11,992 bases of DNA from positions 1 to 11,992 of the forward strand of contig URCS01000057.1 of NCBI GenBank assembly GCA_900546455.1. Reading direction: 5' to 3'. Positions 1 through 8,300 of the stretch are shown piece by piece. This stretch comes from an uncultured Collinsella sp. Its GTDB lineage: Bacteria > Actinomycetota > Coriobacteriia > Coriobacteriales > Coriobacteriaceae. Every line of letters starts with the position of its first letter. Position 1 is the first letter of the stretch. Under the pieces are notes generated by a model, which worked only from the letters and a program-made list of their open reading frames with translations, made no database searches and was not told the origin of the DNA. Position numbers and translations under genes: made by a program.

Positions 1-171
1 GCTGCGGCTGCCGGCTCCGATACTCAGCATGACGATGCCGCTGCCAAGGCCGCGCTCAAGGCTGCCGAGATGGAGGCAAAGCTCGCCGCCATGGATCCCG
101 AGAAAGCGGCCAAGGTCCGCGCGGCGCTTGCCGCCAAGGCCGCCCGCGACAAGCAGAAAAAGGAGGCGTAA
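1..171 (+). CDS. C-terminal tail of a probable EchD/NuoC-like hydrogenase subunit (5' partial)
   Basis: An open frame enters from the left edge and stops with TAA at 169-171, giving 56 visible residues. The tail is almost wholly Ala, Lys, Glu and Asp, with motifs such as KAALKAAEMEAKLAAMDPEK, and should form a charged helix. No catalytic or metal-binding residue is visible. The identity is inferred from position: in Ech operons the small NuoC/HycE-N-like subunit EchD lies directly before EchE, and here the large subunit starts 5 bp downstream. The AGGAGG ribosome binding site of that next gene (161-166) sits inside this reading frame, so the two are probably translationally coupled. It could instead be another accessory subunit of the same complex; the conserved body of the protein lies outside the window. 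Confidence 0.6.
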   Translation, partial: AAAAGSDTQHDDAAAKAALKAAEMEAKLAAMDPEKAAKVRAALAAKAARDKQKKEA

Positions 172-176
172 GGTCC

Positions 177-1265
177 ATGGCACATCGCTCCGTTATTCCG
201 TTTGGCCCGCAGCACCCGGTGCTGCCCGAGCCGCTTCATCTGGACCTGGTGATCGAGGATGACCGCGTCATCGAGGCAATTCCTCAGATCGGCTTTGTGC
301 ACCGCGGGCTCGAGAAGCTCACCGAAAAGCGCGACATGCATCAGTTTGGCTACATCGCCGAGCGCATCTGCGGCATCTGCGCCGTGGGCCACAACTGCGG
401 CTATGCCAGCGCCTGCGAGCGCATGCTCGGCATCGAGGTGCCTGGTCGCGTGCGGTATATCCGCACCATTCTGCACGAGCTTTCGCGCATTCACTCGCAT
501 CTGCTGTGGCTGGGTCTGCTCGCCGACGCCTTTGGCTTCGAGGCGCTGTTCTATCGGTCATGGACCCTGCGCGAGCAGATACTCAAGATTTTTGAGAGCA
601 CTTGCGGCGGGCGCGTGATTCTGTCGATTAACGAGATCGGCGGCCTTAAGCACGATATCGAGGACTCCGAGCTGGCGGGCATTGTCCAGACGCTCGATGC
701 CATGCGTCCTGACTACGAGGCCCTGGTGCATACGTTTTTGGACGACAACAGCTGCGGCGAGCGCCTGCATGGCGTGGGCATGATTAGCAAGAAAGACGCG
801 CTGGAGCTTTCGATGGTCGGCCCGTTCGGTCGTGCCTCGGGCGTGGACTATGACGTGCGCATGTTTGGCGACGGCGCCTATGCGGACCTGGCCACGTTTG
901 AGCCCATCGTTGCCACCGATGGCGACTGCTATGCCCGCTGCCAGGTTCGTTGTGCCGAGGTCACGCAGGCCATGGACATCATCAAGGAGCTTGTGGGCAA
1001 GATTCCGCACGACGGGATAGGCGGGCGCACCAAGCTTACACCGGCCGACGGCGCACGCGGCGAGGTTGTGATTGAGCAGCCGCGCGGCGAGGCGTATTAC
1101 TATGTGCGCGGTAACGGCACCAAGAACCTGGACCGCTTCCGCGTGCGCACGCCGACGTCGCAGAACCTGGCGGGTCTGACACATGCGCTGCAGGGCGTGC
1201 TCCTTGCCAACGTGCCCATGATTATCCTGACCATCGACCCCTGCATTAGCTGCACGGAAAGGTAG
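177..1265 (+). CDS. echE: Ech-type (group 4) [NiFe] hydrogenase large subunit
   Basis: The 362-residue protein is the catalytic large subunit of an energy-converting, membrane-associated [NiFe] hydrogenase, related to NuoD of complex I. Family role: it holds the Ni-Fe site that reduces protons (or oxidises H2) with ferredoxin as partner, coupled to ion translocation by membrane subunits. The N-terminal nickel motif RICGICAVGH is seen at residues 63-72 (C65, C68, H72), and the C-terminal motif DPCISC at 354-359. Only TER follows the last cysteine, so there is no C-terminal extension to be cleaved by a maturation protease, as known for EchE and CooH. Length fits EchE and is much shorter than HycE, which carries a fused NuoC domain. 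The ATG at 177 is supported by AGGAGG at 161-166. The ferredoxin gene follows after 7 bp. The specific sub-group assignment is an inference from length and gene order. Confidence 0.93.
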   Translation: MAHRSVIPFGPQHPVLPEPLHLDLVIEDDRVIEAIPQIGFVHRGLEKLTEKRDMHQFGYIAERICGICAVGHNCGYASACERMLGIEVPGRVRYIRTILHELSRIHSHLLWLGLLADAFGFEALFYRSWTLREQILKIFESTCGGRVILSINEIGGLKHDIEDSELAGIVQTLDAMRPDYEALVHTFLDDNSCGERLHGVGMISKKDALELSMVGPFGRASGVDYDVRMFGDGAYADLATFEPIVATDGDCYARCQVRCAEVTQAMDIIKELVGKIPHDGIGGRTKLTPADGARGEVVIEQPRGEAYYYVRGNGTKNLDRFRVRTPTSQNLAGLTHALQGVLLANVPMIILTIDPCISCTER

Positions 1266-1272
1266 GCGCGGC

Positions 1273-1614
1273 ATGAGTTTACTGACATTTGCCAAGACGG
1301 CCTTAGGTTCTATGGTCAAGCAGCCGGTCACGGTGCGCTATCCGCAGGAGAAGCTGACGGCACCCGAGCGCTTGCGCGGGCATATCGTCAACGACATGGA
1401 CGTGTGCATCTGCTGCGGCATGTGCGCGCGTCGTTGCCCGGCGGGCGCGCTCGCGGTCGATCGCAAGGGCGGAACGTGGTCGATCGACCCGTATGCCTGC
1501 GTGGTGTGCGGTGAGTGCATCGAAAGCTGCCCCAAGCACTGCCTGACTATGGACACCGCCCGCACTCCAGTCGCGGCGGACAAGACTCCCACGGTAGAAA
1601 CCAAGCTGGAGTAG
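1273..1614 (+). CDS. echF: Ech hydrogenase 2x[4Fe-4S] ferredoxin-like subunit
   Basis: The 113-residue protein has two classical CxxCxxCxxxCP clusters: C45, C48, C51, C55 (followed by P56) and C76, C79, C82, C86 (followed by P87). Each would bind a [4Fe-4S] cluster. Two further cysteines, C47 and C90, are present. In Ech and complex-I-like hydrogenases this subunit (EchF, related to NuoI/HycF) passes electrons from ferredoxin towards the small subunit. The N-terminal 40 residues precede the clusters and may dock on the membrane arm, and the C-terminal tail is short and hydrophilic. It starts 7 bp after the large subunit, with GGAAAGG upstream, so it belongs to the same operon and appears to be its last gene: a strong hairpin follows at 1624-1657. 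Confusion with another polyferredoxin is unlikely given the context. Confidence 0.9.
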   Translation: MSLLTFAKTALGSMVKQPVTVRYPQEKLTAPERLRGHIVNDMDVCICCGMCARRCPAGALAVDRKGGTWSIDPYACVVCGECIESCPKHCLTMDTARTPVAADKTPTVETKLE

Positions 1615-1623
1615 CTCTGGAAT

Positions 1624-1657
1624 GGGGCCGGTGGGGCAAAATTGCCCCACCGGCCCC
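1624..1657 (+). terminator. GC-rich hairpin ending the hydrogenase operon
   Basis: A near-perfect palindrome lies 10 bp after the echF stop: arms GGGGCCGGTGGGGCAA (1624-1639) and TTGCCCCACCGGCCCC (1642-1657). No run of T follows, so it is not a textbook intrinsic terminator. It could stabilise the mRNA 3' end, or act together with the T-tailed core hairpin of the repeat at 1759-1782. Confidence 0.65.
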
Positions 1658-1688
1658 GCGCGTGAACGTGCGGTTGGGCCGCCGCGAA

Positions 1689-1842
1689 CAAAACTATGCC
1701 GGTTTACGGGGCTGAATTGCGAACTCCCGACCATACCGAAAATCGCAAAAACAAACCCGCAGGTAGATGGCCTGCTGTTTTTCAAAAATAAGGGGCATGG
1801 ATGAGGGTTCCGACTTTGGCCCCGTAATCCGGCATAGTTTTG
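1689..1842. repeat. Palindromic intergenic element A, copy 1 (154 bp)
   Basis: The outer arms at 1689-1712 and 1819-1842 are inverted repeats matching at 23 of 24 positions, beginning CAAAACTATGCCGG. The centre holds a small T-tailed hairpin: GCAGG (1759-1763), loop TAGATGG, CCTGC (1771-1775), then TTTTT at 1778-1782. A second copy of the same length (154 bp) lies at 9034-9187. The left flank (about 1669-1688) and right flank (about 1843-1866, with ATCAGTAACAGCC) also resemble the flanks of copy 2, so the full unit is a little longer than the palindrome. There is no transposase. Open frames across it are byproducts of the repeat. Confidence 0.85.
1759..1782 (+). terminator. T-tailed core hairpin in repeat A1
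   Basis: A 5-bp stem GCAGG/CCTGC with the 7-nt loop TAGATGG is followed by TGTTTTT. It has the layout of a weak intrinsic terminator for transcripts running through from echF, and is a degenerate relative of the stronger core hairpin at 2003-2032. Confidence 0.4.
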
Positions 1843-1869
1843 AAATGGCACCGTATCAGTAACAGCCCC

Positions 1870-1908
1870 TGATCCCTCGGGGACGGAGGAAAACGGATCA
1901 TTTTGGCC
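1870..1908 (+). repeat. Short intergenic module C, copy 1
   Basis: A 39-bp module opens with TGATCC and ends GGATCATTTTGGCC, so it carries a 6-bp inverted repeat TGATCC/GGATCA around GGGGACGGAGG. It lies 27 bp after element A1. Two more copies, at 2109 and 8955, differ at only two or three positions each. Function unknown. Confidence 0.85.
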
Positions 1909-1936
1909 TTGCGGGGGCGTCTGCGCGACCCGTTTG

Positions 1937-2094
1937 CCACGAAATGGGCCCATCTACTACGTTTGGGCGGCTACCCTCAACCATAGTGAAAAACGCGAAA
2001 AGAAAACCGCAGGTAGAACGCCTGCGGTTTTTCGTAAAACGTGGTTGTGGTTGGGGGTATTGGGTCAAACGTAGTAGATGGGCCGGTTTCGTGG
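1937..2094. repeat. Palindromic intergenic element B, copy 1 (158 bp)
   Basis: The outer arms at 1937-1964 and 2067-2094 are inverted repeats matching at 26 of 28 positions and contain CCCATCTACTACGTTT. An inner stem (1978-1983 with 2048-2053, AACCA/TGGTT) and a core hairpin at 2003-2032 complete a long imperfect hairpin. Copy 2 at 8783-8940 has exactly the same length, is in the same orientation and aligns without gaps, at roughly 85% identity by eye. Module C follows both copies after the same 14-bp gap. There is no coding capacity of its own. Confidence 0.88.
2003..2032 (+). terminator. Intrinsic-terminator-like core hairpin of B1
   Basis: AAAACCGCAGG pairs perfectly with CCTGCGGTTTT across the 7-nt loop TAGAACG, and the 3' arm runs into five T residues. 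The A-rich 5' side makes it symmetrical, so it could stop transcription from either strand. It would insulate the adhesin gene from upstream transcription. Confidence 0.6.
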
Positions 2095-2108
2095 CGAGCG
2101 CTGCCAAC

Positions 2109-2147
2109 TGATCCCCCGGGGACGGAGGAAAGCGGATCATTTTGGCC
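2109..2147 (+). repeat. Short intergenic module C, copy 2
   Basis: The same 39-bp module as at 1870, with the TGATCC/GGATCA inverted repeat and the TTTTGGCC end. It lies 14 bp after element B1, the same spacing as the B2-C pair downstream of the adhesin gene. Confidence 0.85.
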
Positions 2148-2188
2148 TGTCGGCTCCGAGTCGCACCCGTTTTCCTGCAAAAACGCTG

Positions 2189-2268
2189 TGTCTCAACTTT
2201 GGTGAGACATTTGTCTCACGCCCAAAACCGAATCTGAAACGTGTGTCACCTGCCCTAACTGTGTCTCA
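2189..2268 (+). promoter_or_regulatory. Clustered TGTCTCA operator upstream of the adhesin gene
   Basis: The heptamer TGTCTCA occurs at 2189-2195, 2212-2218 and 2262-2268, its reverse complement TGAGACA at 2203-2209, and a one-mismatch copy TGTGTCA at 2242-2248. Two of them form an 18-bp dyad, GTGAGACATTTGTCTCAC (2202-2219), with perfect 8-bp arms and a 2-bp spacer, the form expected for a dimeric repressor such as a TetR or GntR family protein. The cluster lies 50-130 bp before the adhesin start. I could not assign convincing -35 and -10 boxes. The regulator is not in the window. Confidence 0.6.
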
Positions 2269-2320
2269 TTTCGTAACTTTAGGCTGATGCAAGGTCTGAA
2301 CCTGCGAGAAGGGAGACGCG

Positions 2321-5300
2321 ATGGGTAAGTACACGAGGGGCCTCTTGGCGGTGATACTGGCCGTAGTGCTGGTGCTGCCGGCCGCAGCATTCGCCATGCT
2401 GCCCGAGGCCAACGCCAGGTCCAGTACCGGAATGGACGGGCCGACAGTGATCAGGCCAACGGTCGTCGACCCCGACACCAGCGGACGCTGGGAAAAATGG
2501 GCAGCCGGCCACAGCGGCAATAAGGTGACGACTCAAAACGTCGGTCGAATCTGGACCGACAAAACGGTTGAGGCAACCGGAGAAAACGAAGAGTCGGATT
2601 TCTTGACTACGCTTTCGGCTATGTCTTCGACATCCAATTCAACCGTGACGGTTACCACGCCGCTTGACATCGTGCTAGTGCTGGATGCATCCGGCTCGAT
2701 GAATGATCCTATGGGTAGTGGAGATTCCACCCAGCGTATCGATGCACTGAAGAACGCTGCGAACAGCTTTATCGACACCATCGCCAAACAAAACGAAGGT
2801 ATCGAGGGTGTCGATAGACAGCATAAGGTTGCCATCGTTAAGTTTGCTGGTGATATGACTGAAAAGGTCGGCAATGACCAGTACCGCCAAGGGCGATATT
2901 GGTACAACTACTCGCAGGTAGTGGAGGGCCTGACCGATTGTTCTGGCGGCAAGGCAACCGATCTCAAGAATAAAATTGATGAAATCAAGCCCGCCGGTGC
3001 CACGCAGGCCGACTATGGTCTGGAACTGGCTAGGGATATTCCTTCCGGTCGTGCAGGCGCCAAGAAGATCGTTGTGTTCTTTACCGACGGCAAGCCAACG
3101 AGCTACAGCGAATTTGATTCTAAGGTCGCCAACGATGCCGTGACGGCTGCCAAGGATATGAAGGACAGCAAGGCTACCGTCTATACCATCGGTATCTTTA
3201 ATGGGGCGGATCCCGCTGCCGATCCCTCGAAGGAGGGAACGAGCGACGTAAATAAGTTCATGCACGCCGTGTCGAGTAACTATCCCAGCGCCATGTCGTA
3301 TACGAGCGATAAGCTTGGTGCGCGCGTGGAAAACTCCGATTATTACAAGTCGGCGACCGATGCCGATGAGCTCAAGAAGGTCTTCGACGACATCTCACAG
3401 GCCATTACGTCGGAGCCGCCTTATCCGACCGAAATCCACAAGGGCTACGACGAGACCAAGTCCGGCTACATCACGTTTACCGATGAGCTGGGCGACTTTA
3501 TGCAGGTCGACAGCTTCACCGAGGTCGTTATCAACGGCACGCCGTTTACCAAGACGAGCAAGACGTTCAACAAAGAAACCAATACCGATACGTATGAGTT
3601 CACCGGTAAGGCAAAAGACCTGCTCATTACCGTGCAGCGTGCCGGCGATGACAATCCCCGGAAGGGCGATATCGTAACGGTCAACATTCCAGCGTCGTTG
3701 ATTCCGCTGAGCCACTTTAAGACCGTAAACGGTAAGCTTTCGGTCGACAACGTTAAGCCCATCCAGGTGAAGTATGCCTCGAGCGTGAAGAAGGTCGCGC
3801 TCGACAACCTGTTTACGCCCGAGAAGGTAACGGGGCTCAAGGATTACATCGAGAAAAACACGCCCACCGCGGAGAACGACTCCAAGACCGTAAGCTTCTT
3901 CGCGAACAAGTGGAGCGGCGGCGCGCTGGGCGATACGGTTGCGACCTTTGAGCCGGCCGACACCAACCGCTACTACTACTTCCAGAAGCAGACGCCCATT
4001 TACACGGATGAGGAATGCACGAAGCCGGCAAAGGGCTCGCTGACTGCTGATGGTAAGTATTACTACAAGGATGAGTTTGAGGAGCAGGGCGAGAACGGCG
4101 AGGCCAAGCCCGCCACCGACGTCATCGAGTTCATCGGCGGCGACGCCGCGAAGTTCGACGGCGCGATTGTTTCCGATGAGAACGGTAACTTGGTGTTTAC
4201 TGTGGGAACCGCACGCCTGGCCTTTATCGATGAGCTCCACACCATCAAGGAGAACAACGAGACTCGCACCGCGACCGACGTGCTCAACCCCAAGTGGAAC
4301 AACACGTCTGCCAAGGCGACCGCGACGCATGTCAACTCCTACCTGGGCAACAACGGCAAGATTAGCTATAAGTACGACATGACGCCGGCAACGGTGGATA
4401 CCAAGGATACCGAGGCCGGCTTTGGCCTGACCAAGGTGCTCGTGGGCCGCGAGTGGACGAAGGAGGACACGTTTGAGTTTGGGCTGACGTCCGAGGACGG
4501 CGCCCCGATGCCCGAGTCCGCGACGGCGCCCGTGGCTGTGTCTGTGACCAAGGACGATTTGGACAACGGCAAGGCGGCCATCGGCTTCGGCACGATCAAA
4601 TACAACGAGCCTGGCACGTATGTCTACAAGGTCAGCGAAAAGAACGCCGGGACCACGGTTGACGGCATTGCCTACAGCAAGAACGTCGCGAAAATCACCG
4701 TGACGGTCACGCCCAACAAGAAGGGCGTGCTCAGCGCTGACGTGAAGGTGGCCTGGAGCGAAGCCGATGAGACCGAGTTCAAGAACGTCTACACTGCGGA
4801 GCCTGTTGAGTCTAGCGTTACCGACAAGATTGACGTGACCAAGTCTCTGACCGGGCGCGACCTTACGGCCGGCGAGTTCAGCTTCGAGCTGGCCGAGATC
4901 GTGGATAAGGAATTCAAGCCTGTCGAGACCGTTACAAACAACGCCAACGGTAAGGTGACGTTCAGCCCCATCAGGTACACCGAGATCGGCCAGCACACCT
5001 ACAGGCTGCGCGAGGTCCCGGGCGACGCCGGCAATGGCATCACTTACGACAGCAAGACCTACACCATCGTGACGACCATCACCGATAACGGCAAGGGCCA
5101 GCTGGTGGCAACGCATGAGCTAAAGGGCGCCAAGGAAGCCAAGGAAGCCAAGAGCATCGAGTTCAAGAACGCCTACACCACGAATACTGCCGAGACACCG
5201 CTTGTGGGTAAGAAGAATCTGCAGGTTCCCAAAGGCCTGACCCCGGCCGACATCACCGGCAAGTTCACCTTTACCGTGATCGGCGAAGAGGGCGCGCCTA

Positions 5301-8300
5301 TGCCTGCGAGCAGGAGCGTGCACAACGACGCCGACGGCAAGGTCGACTTTGGCAAGATCACCTTTACGCTCGACGACCTTAACAAGGCTGTGGGCGAGAA
5401 GCCCGAGAAGCGCGAGCACACCTTTACCTACACCGTGACCGAGTCCGGCGAGGTCGCTGGCGTGACCAACGACGCCAAGCCGTCGCGCGAGGTTTCCTTC
5501 ACCGTGACTGATAACGGCAAGGGTAAGCTGAGTGTATCCCGTAACCCGGACGGCGATGTGGCATTTACGTTCACCAATGCCTATAACGTGACGTCTATCA
5601 AGACGAGTGTCACCGACCAGATCACCGCGACCAAGGTCCTGACCGGGCGCGAGCTCGGCCTCAAGGCCGGCGAGTTTAGCTTTGAGCTCGTCGAGGGCGA
5701 CGTGGTCGTTGCCAAGGGCACCAACACTGCCGACGGCAAGATTGCAATGGACAAGATCACCTACGACAAGCCCGGCAAGCACACCTACACGCTGCGCGAG
5801 GCCAACGGCGGAACCATCAGCAAGGGCATCACCTACAGCGACGCCAAGTTCACCATCGAGACCACCATTACCGACAACGGCGACGGCACGCTCAAGGCCG
5901 AGCATGTCTTGAAGGGCGACAAGCCCGCCGAGTTCACCAACGCCTACAGCGTAACCCCGCTCGATGCAGACCTCGACTTTGGCCTGAGCAAGGCCATCGA
6001 CGGTCGCGAGTGGACGGATGGGGACGAGTTCAGCTTTACCATCACCGCTCCCGACGGCACCCCGCTGCCCAATCCTGCAACCGTAACCGTGAGCAAGCGC
6101 GACGCGAAGGACGGCATCGCCGCCATCAAGTTCGGCAAGATTCACTACACGGCTGCCGGAACCTACAAGTACGAGATCCGCGAGAACGCGGGCAGCACGG
6201 TCGGCATGACGTATGACGCCCATGTCGCGACCGCCGAAGTGACCGTGACCGAGGACGGCAACGGTACCCTGACCGCCAACGTCACCAAGAAGGAAAACGG
6301 ACGCTTTACCAACAAGTATCGCACTGAGCTTAACTACACCGCGGCCGGCGGCCTTAAGCTCAGCAAGACCCTCTCCGGACGTCCCATGACCGAGGGCCAG
6401 TTCACCTTTACCGTGACGCCCGCCGACGAGGCTTCGGCCAACGCGCTTGGCCTACTGCCCGTCGCCAACGAATTCAAGTCCCCTGCGACGGCAGAAGGAA
6501 CGGTCGGTCTGATCGACATTCTGGCTGGCCATGAGGTCAAGTTTACGCAGGCTGACGCCGGTAAGACCTTTACATACACCGTGGCCGAGAAGAACGACGG
6601 CCAGCCCGGCTACACCTACGACGACGCTGTCCGCACCGTGACGATCGCCATCGCCGACGACACCGCCGGTACGCTCACCGCCACGACGACTGTTTCTGGC
6701 GGTTCCGAGGGTACGCCGCTGGTGACCGAGTACAAGACTGGTGCCGCTGCGGTCGAGAGCGCTGTGGTCCCGTTCGTCAACCGCTATAGCGCTACGACTG
6801 GTGGTACCGCTGCTCTGGTCGTTGCCACCAAGACCCTGACCGGTCGCCCGATGGCCGACGGCGAGTTCTACTTTGGCATCGCCTACGCAGGTGAGAAGGA
6901 AGCCATTGGGGGTACATGCACTACCAACGTTAATGGGCATGTAAGTTTCGGTTCCCTGCATTACACCACCGAGATGCTCGCCGACTTGGTAAACGCCAAG
7001 CGCGCTATCCGCACCGATAAGGATGCCAAGCTTGCATGGACCATCGGTTACACCGCCTTTGAGTTCACGCCGCAGCTCGCAGCCAAGGGCATCACGGCCG
7101 CAACGCCGAGCTTTAGCTTTAAGGTCATTGTCGTCGATAACGGCGACGGAACCCTGACGGCAACGCCCGTCTACGACGGCATTGAGCCCCTGTTCGAGAA
7201 CGTCTACGGCACCGATGCCGTTGATGCCGCACTCGCCGGCACCAAGAAGCTCCAAGCTGCCGAGGGCCTGACCCCGGCCGACATTGCGAGCAAGTTCACC
7301 TTCACCGTGACCGCCGACGAGGCGAGCGCCCCGATGCCCGAGCACGCGACCGCAACCAACGACGCGGCCGGCAACGTGGACTTTGGCAAGATCCACTTTA
7401 CGCTCGAGGACCTCAACCGCGCCCTGGGCGTGACGGACGACGCAACCGACGAGACTGAAACCGATGAAGCTGACGCTGATGAGGCGAATGCCGACGAGGC
7501 AGAGACCGACGAGGCCGACGTTGACGTTAACGCTGATGAATCCGAGGACGAGAACGAGCCTGCCGCCGCTACTCCGCGCTCGCACACCTTTACCTACACG
7601 GTGACCGAGTCCGGTAGCGCCCCTGGCGTGACCAACGACGCCAACGCTATGCGCAAGGTTTCCTACACCGTGACTGACGACGGTGCCGGACATCTGAGCG
7701 TCAAGCGCGAAGGCGACGATGGTGCGGCCTTCACGTTCGCCAACACCTACAGCGTGACGCCTACCGATTCTTCCGTGACCGACCAGGTCAAGACGGTCAA
7801 GCGTCTGACCGGACGCGACCTTGCAGCTGGCGAGTTCACGTTTGAGCTGCTCGAGGACGGCGTGGTTGTCGCGAGCGGCACCAACGACGCCAACGGCAAC
7901 GTGACGCTGAGCCCGATCCGCTACGAGGCGCCCGGCACGCACACGTACATGCTGCGCGAGGCTTGCCCCAACGCGCTCGGCCTGTACAAGGGTGTCACCT
8001 ATGACGGCACGACCTACACCGTCGTGACCACCGTCTCCGACAACGGCAACGGCACGCTGACCGCGACGCACAAGCTCGAGGGAACTACCGAGTCCGCTGG
8101 CTTTACCAACAAGTATCATGCCATGCCCACGCAGGTCTCCATCGGCGCCATCAAGGTACTCGAGGGACGCGAGCTCAAGAAGGACGAGTTTAGCTTTAAG
8201 CTCGTTGGCGAGGACATCGAGTCCACCGTCACCAACGATGCCGACGGCAAGATCAACTTCGACAAGTTCGAGTACAACGAGCCCGGAACGTACGTCTACA

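Noticed and set aside
558..1331. 257-residue minus-strand frame over the hydrogenase large subunit
   Set aside because: Shadow of echE, whose nickel motifs and ribosome binding site are clear. No recognisable domain in the antisense product.
1689..2147. CRISPR array or insertion sequence
   Set aside because: The repeats are large palindromes of two kinds with no regular spacers, and no cas gene or transposase is present in the window.
2251..2279. Possible -10 boxes TAACTG (2256) and TAACTT (2274) before the adhesin
   Set aside because: Neither has a credible -35 at the right distance, so no promoter was called.
1615..2300. Several 60-216-residue frames in the first gene-free region
   Set aside because: They read through the palindromic repeats on both strands, have no ribosome binding sites and give Arg/Pro/Ser-rich peptides. 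Similar peptides come from the second repeat cluster at 8598-9169.
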